From: a virus
IMG/VR virus record: IMGVR_UViG_3300044736_000098
Location: 1-64,000 of that record
DNA length: 64,000 nucleotides
Reading direction: 5' to 3' (one strand)
In this document: one piece after another, positions 48,257-56,997 of the stretch
Layout: each line of letters starts with the position of its first letter
Numbering within the stretch: position 1 is the stretch's first letter
The notes under the pieces: model-generated
Database searches by the model: none
What the model was told of the DNA's origin: nothing
The model's input: the letters and a program-made list of their open reading frames with translations, nothing else
Translations under genes and position numbers: made by a program

Positions 48257-49509
48257 TAAGCGGCCACCCGCCCAAGAGAGAGGCGCAGCGACGTGTTGTG
48301 GCGAATGCGAGCGGCGGCCATGGTCGTGTAGGCAGGATTGAGTTCGATCAAAAGGGCATTGCGTTGCAGAGAGTTGGCAACGAGCGCCGTGGTACCGGCG
48401 CCGCCGAACGGGTCGAGTACAGTACCGCCGATCGGACAGCCCGCCAAGATGCATGGCCGTACCAGGTCCGGCGGGAACGTGGCGAAATGCACGCCTTTGA
48501 ATGGGCGGGTGGCAATCGACCAGACGGAACGGGGCTGGCGAAGCGTGGCGGGTTCGTTCTCCGGATCAAAGAAACGGTCGTTGAACCCCGTATACTGGCG
48601 ATTGCCAGTGCCGTCCTGCGTATGCTTGCGCGCCAGTGACGTAATGCTTTCGTTCGGCCGCCGTGAACCCTTGGTGACGCCTGCGGCCTCGTAAGCGTCC
48701 GATTTGTCGCCGCCCGCTTGTTCGCCGGATAGGGCGCGCGGTTGTGCATAGCGACGCTTGCTTGACTCGGCAACTGGCTCCTTTATCGCCTCCATATCGT
48801 AGTAATATCGCGCGCTGCGAGAGAACATATACAGCATCTCGTGCGCGGGCGTCGTGCGATCGGTGACGGACACCGGCATGGGATTCGGCTTGTGCCAAAT
48901 GATTTCGTCGCGCAGCCACCAGCCGTCGGCTTGCAGGGCGAGCGCTACGCGTGCGGGTATCATGAGGCGCTGCTTGTCTGCTAAGCCGGGATTGGTTTTA
49001 CCGCGCCCAACACCCGTAGCGCCGTGAAGTCCTTTTGCGTGCTTGCCGCCAGTCGAGCCGCCCCACTTACTGCCTGCGGCATACGAGTCGCCGAGATTGA
49101 GCCATAACGTCCCATCCGCCCGCAACACCCTTCGGCACTCGCGAAACACAGCAACCAGCTCCGCCACATATGCGTCTGGCGTGGCTTCAAGGCCAATTTG
49201 CAGGTCGGTATGCACGGCACCGCATTTGCACGTACCACCCTCGCGCCAACGTCCATTTTTCAAATGCTCTTTATTCGCTTCGCCTGCCGCTATGAACGCA
49301 CCGGACGATGAAACGGCTGCGGTTTGCGTGGTGTAGTAGCGCTCCGAACCTTCGTGATTACAAGTCGGGTCCCCGCCGAACCATTTCGCGGTTCCATAGT
49401 TTCTTAAGCCAAAGTAAGGCGGGGACGTGACGACGCAATGCACGCTATTGCTGGCCACGGAAGCAAGCCGCGTTCGCACGTCACCAACTAGGATGCGCGT
49501 TGTGGTCAT
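48256..49509 (-). CDS. DNA methyltransferase (beta class, N6A/N4C)
   Basis: 417 residues. Motif IV TSPPYF comes before motif I-like DPFGGAGTTAL, typical of beta-class DNA aminomethyltransferases. A Cys-rich insert follows (CNHEG...CKCGAVH). ATG at 49509 overlaps the next upstream stop. Likely protects phage DNA from restriction. Confidence 0.85.
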   Translation of the reverse strand: MTTTRILVGDVRTRLASVASNSVHCVVTSPPYFGLRNYGTAKWFGGDPTCNHEGSERYYTTQTAAVSSSGAFIAAGEANKEHLKNGRWREGGTCKCGAVHTDLQIGLEATPDAYVAELVAVFRECRRVLRADGTLWLNLGDSYAAGSKWGGSTGGKHAKGLHGATGVGRGKTNPGLADKQRLMIPARVALALQADGWWLRDEIIWHKPNPMPVSVTDRTTPAHEMLYMFSRSARYYYDMEAIKEPVAESSKRRYAQPRALSGEQAGGDKSDAYEAAGVTKGSRRPNESITSLARKHTQDGTGNRQYTGFNDRFFDPENEPATLRQPRSVWSIATRPFKGVHFATFPPDLVRPCILAGCPIGGTVLDPFGGAGTTALVANSLQRNALLIELNPAYTTMAAARIRHNTSLRLSLGRVAA

Positions 49510-50297
49510 GCGGCCAGCCTCTCGCGTATCCTGGCGGCACGCTCCAACCCTGCCACCAACGGCGCCAGCCACACCTTCGAAATGCGTTCCTGCGCAATAG
49601 CAAAGTAAGTCGGATCGCGCTCAATGCCGATGAAACGGCGGCCGGTTTGGAGGGCAGCCACGCCAGTGGTGCCGGACCCCATCGTATTGTCCAAGACGGT
49701 ATCGCCGGGGTTGGTGTAGGTCCGGATCAGGTATTCCATCAGCGCGACGGGTTTTTGAGTGGGATGGAGTCCAAGTTCCAGTTTGTTGTCACCCGGTATC
49801 GGTAAGACGCTGCATGGGTTGTGTTGTCCGAGATTAACTCCAATCCGGGTTACAGTCGCATCAACGTCGCCAACGTGCTCGCCGTGTCCTCTCGTGCGTT
49901 TGACGTTGTACGCCTTACCCTCGCGCCACTGCTTGTTGTAGGTTGGTAACGAACGATAGAATACGGCGACATCCTCGTGCCGCTTTAATGGCATGCGATT
50001 CGCGTTTAGAGCGCCTGTGTATTTATTGACCTTGTCCCATATCCACTCATATCGAAAATCCGTGTAGTTGCTGGCGATCAACGCTGTGGTAAACGGCTGC
50101 GACGCCGTAAGCACAATCGCCGCGTTTGGCTTCGCTACTCTCCTGTACTCACGCCACAACGGCTCGAACGGAATCACCGAATCCCACGCACACGCAGTGG
50201 TCCCATACGGTAAATCCGCCAGCACAAGGTCCACGCTGCCCGCCTCAAGGCGCGCCATCACTTCCAAGCAGTCGCCTTGGTAAAGTTGGAGGGTCAC
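49506..50297 (-). CDS. DNA adenine/cytosine-N4 methyltransferase
   Basis: 263 residues. Motif IV LADLPYGTT, then HPTQKPVALMEYLI and motif I DNTMGSGTTGVAA. A second beta-class enzyme with its own specificity. GTG at 50297 overlaps the stop of the third methyltransferase. Confidence 0.85.
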   Translation of the reverse strand: MTLQLYQGDCLEVMARLEAGSVDLVLADLPYGTTACAWDSVIPFEPLWREYRRVAKPNAAIVLTASQPFTTALIASNYTDFRYEWIWDKVNKYTGALNANRMPLKRHEDVAVFYRSLPTYNKQWREGKAYNVKRTRGHGEHVGDVDATVTRIGVNLGQHNPCSVLPIPGDNKLELGLHPTQKPVALMEYLIRTYTNPGDTVLDNTMGSGTTGVAALQTGRRFIGIERDPTYFAIAQERISKVWLAPLVAGLERAARIRERLAA

Positions 50298-50920
50298 GCG
50301 CGAAGCGCCTGGATACGGGCGGCCCTAGCGAGGCCAGCAAGTAGGGGAGCAAGGTCCGGAGCGGGCGCGGCAGTCGGCAACGCAAGTCGCTCGTACCTGG
50401 TCACTGACGCGCTGCGCGGACCCCATACGGTCCACAGACAATTAAAATACGGCGAGCCGCTGCCCGTGAAATCCACCCGCCACGTCAACGCGTAAATCGC
50501 TTCGGGAACGCGACGATTCCACAATTTTGAACGGGCAGCGGCATGCCAAAGGTTGACGTTGAGCAACATGGCGATATGCGGCACATCAAGGTCAAGCGCG
50601 TGTTTGATGAAAGCCGTTACCAGTTTGCCGAACGGCGGGTTGGTGATTAGGGCGTCCGCGCGGCGCTTGCGTTCTGCTAAAAAATCAAGCCCGCCGGTCC
50701 CATATCCGCGGTCAACAAGATCCGTGCCGATAACCCGGAAACCCGCGTTTTCCAGGGGTTTTGCGATTCCGCCGTCACCACACGCAGGCTCCCAAACTGT
50801 TCGCGGCCAATGAGCAAGGCGTGGAATCAATGCGACGGTCGGCTCTGGCGGCGTCGGATAAAAATCGTTTTCACGTCGTTCGCCGCCGTTGATAGCGGCC
50901 CGAATCATTCCGTGCGTCAT
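50294..50920 (-). CDS. Methyltransferase-like protein, NPPF type
   Basis: 208 residues. VWEPACGDGGIAKPLENAG (motif I) precedes ALITNPPFGKLV (motif IV), as in gamma-class or phage N6A enzymes. Probably a third DNA methylase. ATG at 50920 overlaps the previous stop. Confidence 0.75.
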   Translation of the reverse strand: MTHGMIRAAINGGERRENDFYPTPPEPTVALIPRLAHWPRTVWEPACGDGGIAKPLENAGFRVIGTDLVDRGYGTGGLDFLAERKRRADALITNPPFGKLVTAFIKHALDLDVPHIAMLLNVNLWHAAARSKLWNRRVPEAIYALTWRVDFTGSGSPYFNCLWTVWGPRSASVTRYERLALPTAAPAPDLAPLLAGLARAARIQALRA

Positions 50921-51165
50921 CGGAGAGGCACCGGACAGGCAGGGAGCGCAACGGGACACGCCGGCAACGCAACCTCGCATCCCAACACCGCCGCCACTGC
51001 GGCGCTACAAGTCGCTTCCACTTGCACGCGCCACCCACCGCCCCGCTCCACTTGAAGCGATGCCTGCCAGCCCCAGCCGTCGCCGGGCAGAGCGGGATGC
51101 TTGGTGCGACAGATATTCAGCGCAACAAATTCGGTGCGGTCTAGGGCGTCGAGGGTGGGGAGCAT
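50917..51165 (-). CDS. Hypothetical protein (82 aa), leaderless start
   Basis: Short protein with Trp- and Ala-rich segments, starting ATG six bases after -10 TAGTTT. First gene of the methyltransferase operon. Confidence 0.55.
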   Translation of the reverse strand: MLPTLDALDRTEFVALNICRTKHPALPGDGWGWQASLQVERGGGWRVQVEATCSAAVAAVLGCEVALPACPVALPACPVPLR

Positions 51166-51171
51166 TCGCCC

Positions 51172-51199
51172 AAACTACGGCAATTTTGTAAAAAGTCAA
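51172..51199 (-). promoter_or_regulatory. Dispersed-family promoter, leaderless type (methyltransferase operon)
   Basis: -35 TTGACT (51199-51194), 16-nt spacer TTTTACAAAATTGCCG, -10 TAGTTT (51177-51172). Confidence 0.75.
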
Positions 51200-51295
51200 C
51201 AGAAAGCGAAGCGATGTTGATAAATGAGGGACGTGGAAAAAGTCACAGGGTCGCGGCGGGACGCAACAGTTAGTGTCAACGGCGGCGGGCAGACA

Positions 51296-51700
51296 CTACT
51301 TCGGCCGCCAGTTCGTGCCCTTCTCTTTCAGCTCCCGGATCAAACGCTTCGTGAGACCGTCCTGCGGATTGATGCCCTTGTCGCCGAGCGCCTTGATTGT
51401 CTTGGTCAACTCGCGGGCGTCCTCGATTGAAATAAAATCGTCCGCGCCCTTGTTCAAAACGCCCAACTTCAACAGACACCGTTCCTCGCCGCAAAAATAA
51501 TTCGCCGACAAGGTAATAGAGCCGCTCGGAAGTACCGTGTAACGCAAGCCTGTCACCATATCGTCGGACAGGTTCGCCCGCGTCATAAGGCTCTTGCCGT
51601 TCTGCAGATCCTTGGCAATGCCAAACAGGGTTGCTTCCGTGAATTTGGTCCCCTTTTTCATACCTTGTTTTTCGGTTTCTCGAATGTACTGACGCGCCAT
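51296..51700 (-). CDS. Stand-alone integrase arm-binding-like protein (134 aa)
   Basis: ATG with GGAGG upstream. The core resembles the N-terminal DUF4102 arm-DNA domain of P4-type integrases: LSDDMVTGLRYTVLPSG, then CLLKLGVLNKG, ISIEDARELTKTIKALG and GINPQDG. It has no catalytic domain. It sits at the divergent promoter hub, so it may be a regulator or a recombination directionality factor. Confidence 0.6.
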   Translation of the reverse strand: MARQYIRETEKQGMKKGTKFTEATLFGIAKDLQNGKSLMTRANLSDDMVTGLRYTVLPSGSITLSANYFCGEERCLLKLGVLNKGADDFISIEDARELTKTIKALGDKGINPQDGLTKRLIRELKEKGTNWRPK

Positions 51701-51732
51701 AATTAGTCACCTCCAAAATGCCGTAGGGGCGA

Positions 51733-51761
51733 GTTTTATTTGCGGGCGGACGGCGTGTCAA
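51733..51761 (-). promoter_or_regulatory. Leftward promoter at the divergent hub
   Basis: -35 TTGACA (51761-51756), 17-nt spacer, -10 TAAAAC (51738-51733), followed by GGAGG and ATG of the arm-binding-like gene. Confidence 0.55.
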
Positions 51762-51782
51762 TGAAAAAGATTGCAATAAGTG

Positions 51783-51788
51783 TTGACT
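51783..51788 (+). promoter_or_regulatory. Isolated -35-like copy of the dispersed motif
   Basis: TTGACTTTTGGCAAAAAAC matches the left part of the family, but no -10 lies 16-17 bases downstream. It may be an operator instead of a promoter. Confidence 0.4.
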
Positions 51789-51850
51789 TTTGGCAAAAAA
51801 CAAAAAAGCAGCGAGTCGCGCCTTCCCGCCGCAATTCTTTTACAAATCTG

Positions 51851-51878
51851 TTGACTTTTCCCAAATCGGGTCTACTTT
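51851..51878 (+). promoter_or_regulatory. Dispersed-family promoter, rightward arm
   Basis: -35 TTGACT (51851-51856), 16-nt spacer TTTCCCAAATCGGGTC, -10 TACTTT (51873-51878). Drives the rightward replication operon starting at 51954. Confidence 0.65.
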
Positions 51879-51953
51879 GGCTTCGCACTGCATCCACTTA
51901 CCCGGACCAATTTTATGGCACCGGACTTTTCAGCCCCATGGGAAAACACCATC

Positions 51954-52613
51954 ATGTCAATTACAATACGGCTCACGCCCACGTCGCATCACGTGGAGTT
52001 CGAGGTCGGCTCGCCCGAAGAAGGAATCGGCTTTGTCTCGGAGAAGGGCGACGCACTGATGCGCCTGCTTGACGTGCTGGATCGATTGCCCAAGGGCGAA
52101 GGCAGCGAGCTGGAAGTGCCCGCAGAAGCCGGCGCACCCGTGAAGGAACGCAAACCGCGCGGCCCGAACAAACCCAAGGTGGAAGCGGTAGCCCCGGCAC
52201 CACTGGCCGTTCCGGGTGCAGCGCCAAGCCCGCCGGTTCCGACTGCGCCAGTTGCTCCTGTGGCGCCCGCACCGGCCGCACCGATCAATACCGCAGAGGG
52301 TGCGAACGGTATTCCTGCGTTCCTCGACCGCACGGGCGCTCCTGCCGCACCTCCCGCCCCGGCTGCACCTCCCCCGCCACCACCGGCCCCTCCCGCACTC
52401 CCGCCGTCGGGCGTGCTTGCGGAGAAGATCATCGCGAACCTGGACAAGCGCAAGGCCGGGACGCCGGACGGTGGCCAGTCGCTCGCCGATTGGCTCGCCG
52501 GCTGCGGCATTACGATCAAGGGCGCGACCTACGACGAAGCGATCGCCGTGCTGCGACTGCAAACGGACGCGAAGCTGCAACCGCTGTTGGGACCGCTCGA
52601 AATCGCCGCTTAA
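51954..52613 (+). CDS. Pro/Ala-rich linker protein, first gene of the right arm
   Basis: 219 residues. A small N-terminal domain (MSITIRLTPTSHHVEFEVGS) and a C-terminal helical domain are joined by a long Pro/Ala linker. An ATG at 51915 is also possible. Function unknown; may be an early regulator or replication accessory protein. Confidence 0.65.
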   Translation: MSITIRLTPTSHHVEFEVGSPEEGIGFVSEKGDALMRLLDVLDRLPKGEGSELEVPAEAGAPVKERKPRGPNKPKVEAVAPAPLAVPGAAPSPPVPTAPVAPVAPAPAAPINTAEGANGIPAFLDRTGAPAAPPAPAAPPPPPPAPPALPPSGVLAEKIIANLDKRKAGTPDGGQSLADWLAGCGITIKGATYDEAIAVLRLQTDAKLQPLLGPLEIAA

Positions 52614-52660
52614 GGGCCGCAGAAGGGAAGGGCCGCGCGACGTGGTGTTGCGCGGCCAAG

Positions 52661-52945
52661 ATGGGGACGGGACGAGACGTGGCGAACGACGTGGAAATCA
52701 AAGTCGGCGGCACCTACAACTTAGGTGGTCAATCTCGATTCCCGCATCGTGTACTCGCCATAACGGAACATCCTTCTGTGCCGGGCGACAAGCGTGTTTT
52801 TACGCGGGTTTTGCGCCCCGACGGCTCCCTTGGTTCCAACGAAAACAAGTGGAGCCTCGCGGTTTTAGCGTCTCGTGTCGTCGAGGAAGTTGCGATTGAC
52901 CAGAGGTGCGACGGTTGTAAGCCGGCGGAGATACGCGGATGCTAG
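52661..52945 (+). CDS. Hypothetical protein (94 aa)
   Basis: Beta-rich protein with VGGTYNLGGQSRFPHRVLAITEH and an end with CDGCKPAEIRGC. Start ATG 52661, or GTG 52679 with a better site. No family recognised. Confidence 0.55.
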   Translation: MGTGRDVANDVEIKVGGTYNLGGQSRFPHRVLAITEHPSVPGDKRVFTRVLRPDGSLGSNENKWSLAVLASRVVEEVAIDQRCDGCKPAEIRGC

Positions 52946-53169
52946 TCACCATCGTCGCCACGCTCTGCTCCCTCGCGGGCCTCTGCGTCGAGGAAATCGT
53001 GACCGATTCCACCCTCGAACCCCAACTTACTTTCCAGTCGTGCCTTTCGGGAGCGCAAGCGCCGCTCGCCAAGTGGAAAGGCGAGCATCCGATTTATCGC
53101 TCTGAGCGTTACAGGATCGCCGGGTGGAAGTGCGTACCAGGGCGCTACGAGTTGCGGGGACGGGTGTAG
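52939..53169 (+). CDS. Small exported or Cys-containing protein (76 aa)
   Basis: ATG overlaps the previous stop. Starts with a hydrophobic MLVTIVATLCSLAGLC and carries four Cys (CSLAGLC, QSCLSG, WKCVPG). Possible exported protein. Confidence 0.55.
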   Translation: MLVTIVATLCSLAGLCVEEIVTDSTLEPQLTFQSCLSGAQAPLAKWKGEHPIYRSERYRIAGWKCVPGRYELRGRV

Positions 53170-53171
53170 TG

Positions 53172-53294
53172 ATGCAGTGCCCGAAGTGTCACGCACTATC
53201 AGGTGACGACTGGTCGCAGTGCGGTGACGGGCCGTGTCCGATGCAGTGGAATTACAACTGTCGTTACCCCCGGCTCTCTTGGTGGCGATTGTGA
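53172..53294 (+). CDS. Small zinc-ribbon-like protein (40 aa)
   Basis: MQCPKCHALSGDDWSQCGDG followed by CP and another Cys, a zinc-binding pattern. Competes with the frame of the next ORF over the same DNA. Confidence 0.5.
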   Translation: MQCPKCHALSGDDWSQCGDGPCPMQWNYNCRYPRLSWWRL

Positions 53295-53439
53295 CGGCTC
53301 GTGTCAATGTCCGCCGCCCGCACCCTGCGAACCCTGCGAATATTGCGGCCCCGGCAAATCGACAGGACTGCCGGGCAACGCTTGCGAAAATTGCATGAAT
53401 ACGGGACTTAAGAACCCGACAGCGGAGGATTTAGCATGA
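53203..53439 (+). CDS. Cys-rich protein, start uncertain
   Basis: The C-terminal half (CQCPPPAPCEPCEYCGPGKS, CENC) is strongly zinc-like and its stop couples to the next gene (ATGA). The N-terminal part overlaps the zinc-ribbon gene in another frame, so the true start is probably further downstream. Confidence 0.5.
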   Translation: MTTGRSAVTGRVRCSGITTVVTPGSLGGDCDGSCQCPPPAPCEPCEYCGPGKSTGLPGNACENCMNTGLKNPTAEDLA

Positions 53440-54554
53440 ACGCGCACGTAGACGAGTCTGCACAACATGCGGTTTATTCGCCTAGTTCCGGTCACGTATG
53501 GGCGGCGGAAGATGGCTGCACAGCGGCGCCGGAAGCTATCGCCGCGATGTACCGCGTAGTTCCAGAAGTAGAGGGCGAGGAAGCAATCGCTGGCACCGCC
53601 GCGCATGACGAACTGGAAAGGTGCATTGGCTCCCTCTCGGGCGATTTCGTCGATCCCGCGACAATGCCCATCCTTGAACCGGACCCGGATCATCCCGCCG
53701 CTTACGGCGTAGCCCTGATGATTGCCTACATTCGCCAGCTCCCACCTGGTCGGATGTGGGTCGAGCAACGCGTCATCTTGACCAAGGAAATTTGGGGCCG
53801 CGCCGATATCCAACACTGGCACGAGGAAAGCGTCACGCTCACTATACCCGATTTGAAAAACGGGTTCGTCGGCGTCGACGCAGAGGACAACGAGCAGACG
53901 CAAATTTACGCCGCCGCCGCAATCGGGATGCACAAACTGCCGGCGAAATGGATACGGCACGCAATTTGTCAGCCGAACGATTTTAGACCCGGCCCTAGAA
54001 TCAAGCAGCATGTGCAGAGCGTAGAGTCACTCTCTACGTTTGCCAACCGCGTCGCCGCCATTCCCTACGGTCCCAAGACGTTCCGTTTCGGCGAACACTG
54101 CCGCGACTGCCCGCTGCTCGGCACGTGCCCGCCGACCAAGGACGTATTGGCGCAATTCGCCGCGGTTGTCGCTACCGGCACCGACCCGACGCCCGCGCAA
54201 ATCCCGCTGTTCGTGGCCCTCAAAAAGCCGATAGACCATTTCTTCGAAGGGCTGATGAAAAACGGCACCAAGAAAGCCTTGGCGGGCCATGTGCCGCCGG
54301 GGATGAAACTGGTCACGGCGACGAAGCACCGGCAGTGGAAGTCGGAAGCGGACGCGCGGGCCGCTGTCCTGCGGGAACGGGGTGTCGAGGCGCTGAAACC
54401 GCCGACGCCGGCACAAGCAGAGGATATGGGAATCGACATATCGGGGCTTGCGGATAAGCCCGAAGGCGGCCCGGCCCTGGCATTCGAATCGGATCGCCGC
54501 GCTACATGGGCACCGAAGTCGGCTGCCGAGATGTTCAAGGACGTGACGGGATGA
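53436..54554 (+). CDS. DUF2800 / Cas4-like PD-(D/E)XK nuclease
   Basis: 372 residues. Nuclease core: GTAAHDELE, IWGRADIQHW, IPDLKNGFVGVDAEDNEQTQIYA, and a Cys cluster CRDCPLLGTC, an iron-sulfur-type site. Works with the DUF2815 SSB downstream in phage recombination/replication modules. Confidence 0.85.
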   Translation: MNAHVDESAQHAVYSPSSGHVWAAEDGCTAAPEAIAAMYRVVPEVEGEEAIAGTAAHDELERCIGSLSGDFVDPATMPILEPDPDHPAAYGVALMIAYIRQLPPGRMWVEQRVILTKEIWGRADIQHWHEESVTLTIPDLKNGFVGVDAEDNEQTQIYAAAAIGMHKLPAKWIRHAICQPNDFRPGPRIKQHVQSVESLSTFANRVAAIPYGPKTFRFGEHCRDCPLLGTCPPTKDVLAQFAAVVATGTDPTPAQIPLFVALKKPIDHFFEGLMKNGTKKALAGHVPPGMKLVTATKHRQWKSEADARAAVLRERGVEALKPPTPAQAEDMGIDISGLADKPEGGPALAFESDRRATWAPKSAAEMFKDVTG

Positions 54555-55951
54555 CTATCACAGGAGCTGATCTTATCCGATGGGGATACACGCCCGGTCC
54601 GTGGTTTAAGGCTGCGATTGCGCACGCGGCAACCCTTGCTGACCTTTCCGAACCGGACCTGCGCGCCGCTCTTTCCCGCTTCGCACCAGCGCCGGTCATT
54701 TACCAAACGCGCCGCGAATCTGGCGCGCTCTCGTTCCACATGAACCTTGAAGCGGACACACCTGACGAGGTGACCAACGCGGCCGCAGTTGCCGAGCATA
54801 TGGCGGAGCTGATGCGCGTGCCGACCATTCGCGCTGGTGCCGTGATGCCTGATGCGTGCCCGGCCGGTTCGGCGAAGGGTACGATTCCCGTCGGCGGCAT
54901 CGTTGCCGCGGAGAACGCTATTCATCCCGGTTACCACTCGGCGGATATTTGCTGTTCAATGGCGATTTCGGTGTTCGACAAGGGCGTGGACCCCGGCGCG
55001 GTGCTTGACGCTGGTATGAAGTTGTCGCACTTCGGCGCGGGTGGTCGTCCATATAGCGCGGACATGCGCCCGTCCGATTCGCTTCTTTCGCAGTTCGAAG
55101 GCAACCGCTTCCTTTCGACAACGACCGAGGCGGCAACGCGCCATTTCGGAACGCAGGGCGACGGTAACCATTTTTTCTACGTTGGGGTAGTGAAGTCCAC
55201 GGGGCAAGTGGCGTTGGTAACGCACCACGGTTCGCGTAAGCCTGGCGCGCTGCTTTATAAGGCAGGTATGGCGGTGGCAGAGCGTAATACGCGGCTGGTT
55301 GCGCCGTCTGTGCCGAAGCATCAGGCCTGGATCGTGGCCGACTCGGAGGATGGGCAGGAGTACTGGAAAGCTCTGCAGATCATCCGCACATGGACAAAGA
55401 AAAATCACTTCGCCATTCATGACGCCGTTGCGAAGTACATCGGAACGCGCGTCAAAGATCGATTCTGGAACGAACACAACTTCGTTTGGCAAAAGTCCGA
55501 TGGACTCTTTTATCACGGGAAGGGCGCGACGCCTGCGTTTCCCTACTTCGCCGCCGACACGAACGGCTTGACGTTGATTCCGATGAATATGGCCGAACCG
55601 ATTCTGATAACGCGCGGCCTTGACGCGCCGAGCGGGTTGGGTTTCTCGCCGCACGGTGCCGGTCGAAATTTGAGCCGTACGGGGTTCAAGCGGACCCTTG
55701 GGAGCCACGAGACGGAAGCGGCGCTGCACGCGGCGGCCGGCCTCTCGGGGCAAGTGGATTGCCGTTGGTTTTCGGGCACACCGGACACCGGCGAAATGCC
55801 TGGTGCGTACAAAAACGCGGCTTCGGTGCGGAGGCAGATTGCGACGTTCGGACTGACTGAAATCGTCGACGAGGTGTTGCCTTATGGGTGCATCATGGCG
55901 GGCGAGGTCGACTGGCGACGAGCGGGAAAAGAAATGGGCGCGGACGCGTAG
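54551..55951 (+). CDS. rtcB: RtcB-type RNA ligase
   Basis: 466 residues. Conserved RtcB blocks: IHPGYHSADICCSMA (metal Cys), GTQGDGNHFFYVG, THHGSRKPG, and the guanylated histidine in SPHGAGRNLSR. RtcB joins 2',3'-cyclic phosphate and 5'-OH RNA ends, repairing cleaved tRNAs or rRNA. Located in the replication arm, coupled to the nuclease gene (ATGA). Confidence 0.9.
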   Translation: MTITGADLIRWGYTPGPWFKAAIAHAATLADLSEPDLRAALSRFAPAPVIYQTRRESGALSFHMNLEADTPDEVTNAAAVAEHMAELMRVPTIRAGAVMPDACPAGSAKGTIPVGGIVAAENAIHPGYHSADICCSMAISVFDKGVDPGAVLDAGMKLSHFGAGGRPYSADMRPSDSLLSQFEGNRFLSTTTEAATRHFGTQGDGNHFFYVGVVKSTGQVALVTHHGSRKPGALLYKAGMAVAERNTRLVAPSVPKHQAWIVADSEDGQEYWKALQIIRTWTKKNHFAIHDAVAKYIGTRVKDRFWNEHNFVWQKSDGLFYHGKGATPAFPYFAADTNGLTLIPMNMAEPILITRGLDAPSGLGFSPHGAGRNLSRTGFKRTLGSHETEAALHAAAGLSGQVDCRWFSGTPDTGEMPGAYKNAASVRRQIATFGLTEIVDEVLPYGCIMAGEVDWRRAGKEMGADA

Positions 55952-55967
55952 AGTTTCACTTTAACTG

Positions 55968-55995
55968 TTGACTTTTCGCGAATACGCCGTAAGTT
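55968..55995 (+). promoter_or_regulatory. Dispersed-family promoter, leader type
   Basis: -35 TTGACT, 16-nt spacer TTTCGCGAATACGCCG, -10 TAAGTT (55990-55995). 46-nt leader with GGAGTG before the SSB gene. Confidence 0.7.
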
Positions 55996-56041
55996 AGCAT
56001 TTCTTGCAATCTTGCAACTTTGTAGAACCCCGGAGTGACCA

Positions 56042-56917
56042 ATGACCGACGTGAAGCACAAGAGCCAACGTTCCGAAACCCTACTGATCGGCGAAGCGCG
56101 AATCGCTTTCCCATTCCATCACGAGAAGCGCACCAAGTCGGCGGGCGGCGCCCCGCTCGAAAAGCCCCGGCACGACGCCGTGGTGCTCGTTCCGAAACTC
56201 AATGCCGACCCGACGCAGTGCCCGAATTACGCGAAGCTGGCCGGGCTTTGCATGGAAGCCGCCACGAAGGCATGGGGTTCCTGGCCGCAGGGCGGCAAGT
56301 GGCCGGTGCAGGATGGCGACGTTCCCCACGTGTCGAAGCCGAAACCGGGCATTACGCCCAAGACTGCCGAGCAGATCGCGGCGGCGAACGTCTGGCGTAA
56401 AGGATGTTGGGTCATTGAAGTTTCCACGAACCTCGATCCGGGGCCGCGGGTGTGCGTGTTGCAGAACGGCGTGGCCGTCGAGATTCCGGCGAAAAGCATT
56501 GCGGGCCAGCAATTGTACAAATCTGGCGACTATGGGTATGTGTCGTTGAACGCGTATTCTTTTCAAAACCAGACGTTCGGCGTGAACTTTGGGTACGAGG
56601 GCGTGCTCTACACCCGTCCCGGCGAAGCGATCGGCTCATCCGGTCCCCGTTCGGCGCAAGCGATGTTCGGTGACGTGGCCGGGATGGCTCCGCCGTCGGC
56701 GCCGCCAGTGCCGAGCGTGGGTCCGCCGATGCCTCCGCAGCCGCAAGCGCCGCAGTATGCCGCTCCGGTAGCGCCTTTGGCGGCCCCTACGGCTCCGATC
56801 TACGCCGCCCCTGTAGCACCCGCTGCCCCGCCCGCACCGCCCGCCCCGCCGATGCCTCCCGGCGCGATGGCACCGGCCGGCGGTCCCCCGATGCCGCCGT
56901 TCCCTGCGGCGAGGTAG
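56042..56917 (+). CDS. DUF2815 single-stranded DNA-binding protein
   Basis: 291 residues. The ~210-residue N-terminal domain shows IGEARIAFPFHHEKRTKSAGG and GKWPVQDGD...NVWRKGCWVIEVSTN, GDYGYVSLNAYSF, as in phage DUF2815 SSBs. The C-terminal ~80 residues are Pro/Ala-rich, probably for protein contacts. Confidence 0.85.
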   Translation: MTDVKHKSQRSETLLIGEARIAFPFHHEKRTKSAGGAPLEKPRHDAVVLVPKLNADPTQCPNYAKLAGLCMEAATKAWGSWPQGGKWPVQDGDVPHVSKPKPGITPKTAEQIAAANVWRKGCWVIEVSTNLDPGPRVCVLQNGVAVEIPAKSIAGQQLYKSGDYGYVSLNAYSFQNQTFGVNFGYEGVLYTRPGEAIGSSGPRSAQAMFGDVAGMAPPSAPPVPSVGPPMPPQPQAPQYAAPVAPLAAPTAPIYAAPVAPAAPPAPPAPPMPPGAMAPAGGPPMPPFPAAR

Positions 56918-56997
56918 CTCTTGAAGAGATACAGCGCGGGTTAGTTTTGCGTCCCGCGTTGTCGTAGAGGTTGGTGACACCTCGGAAAAACACCTAG

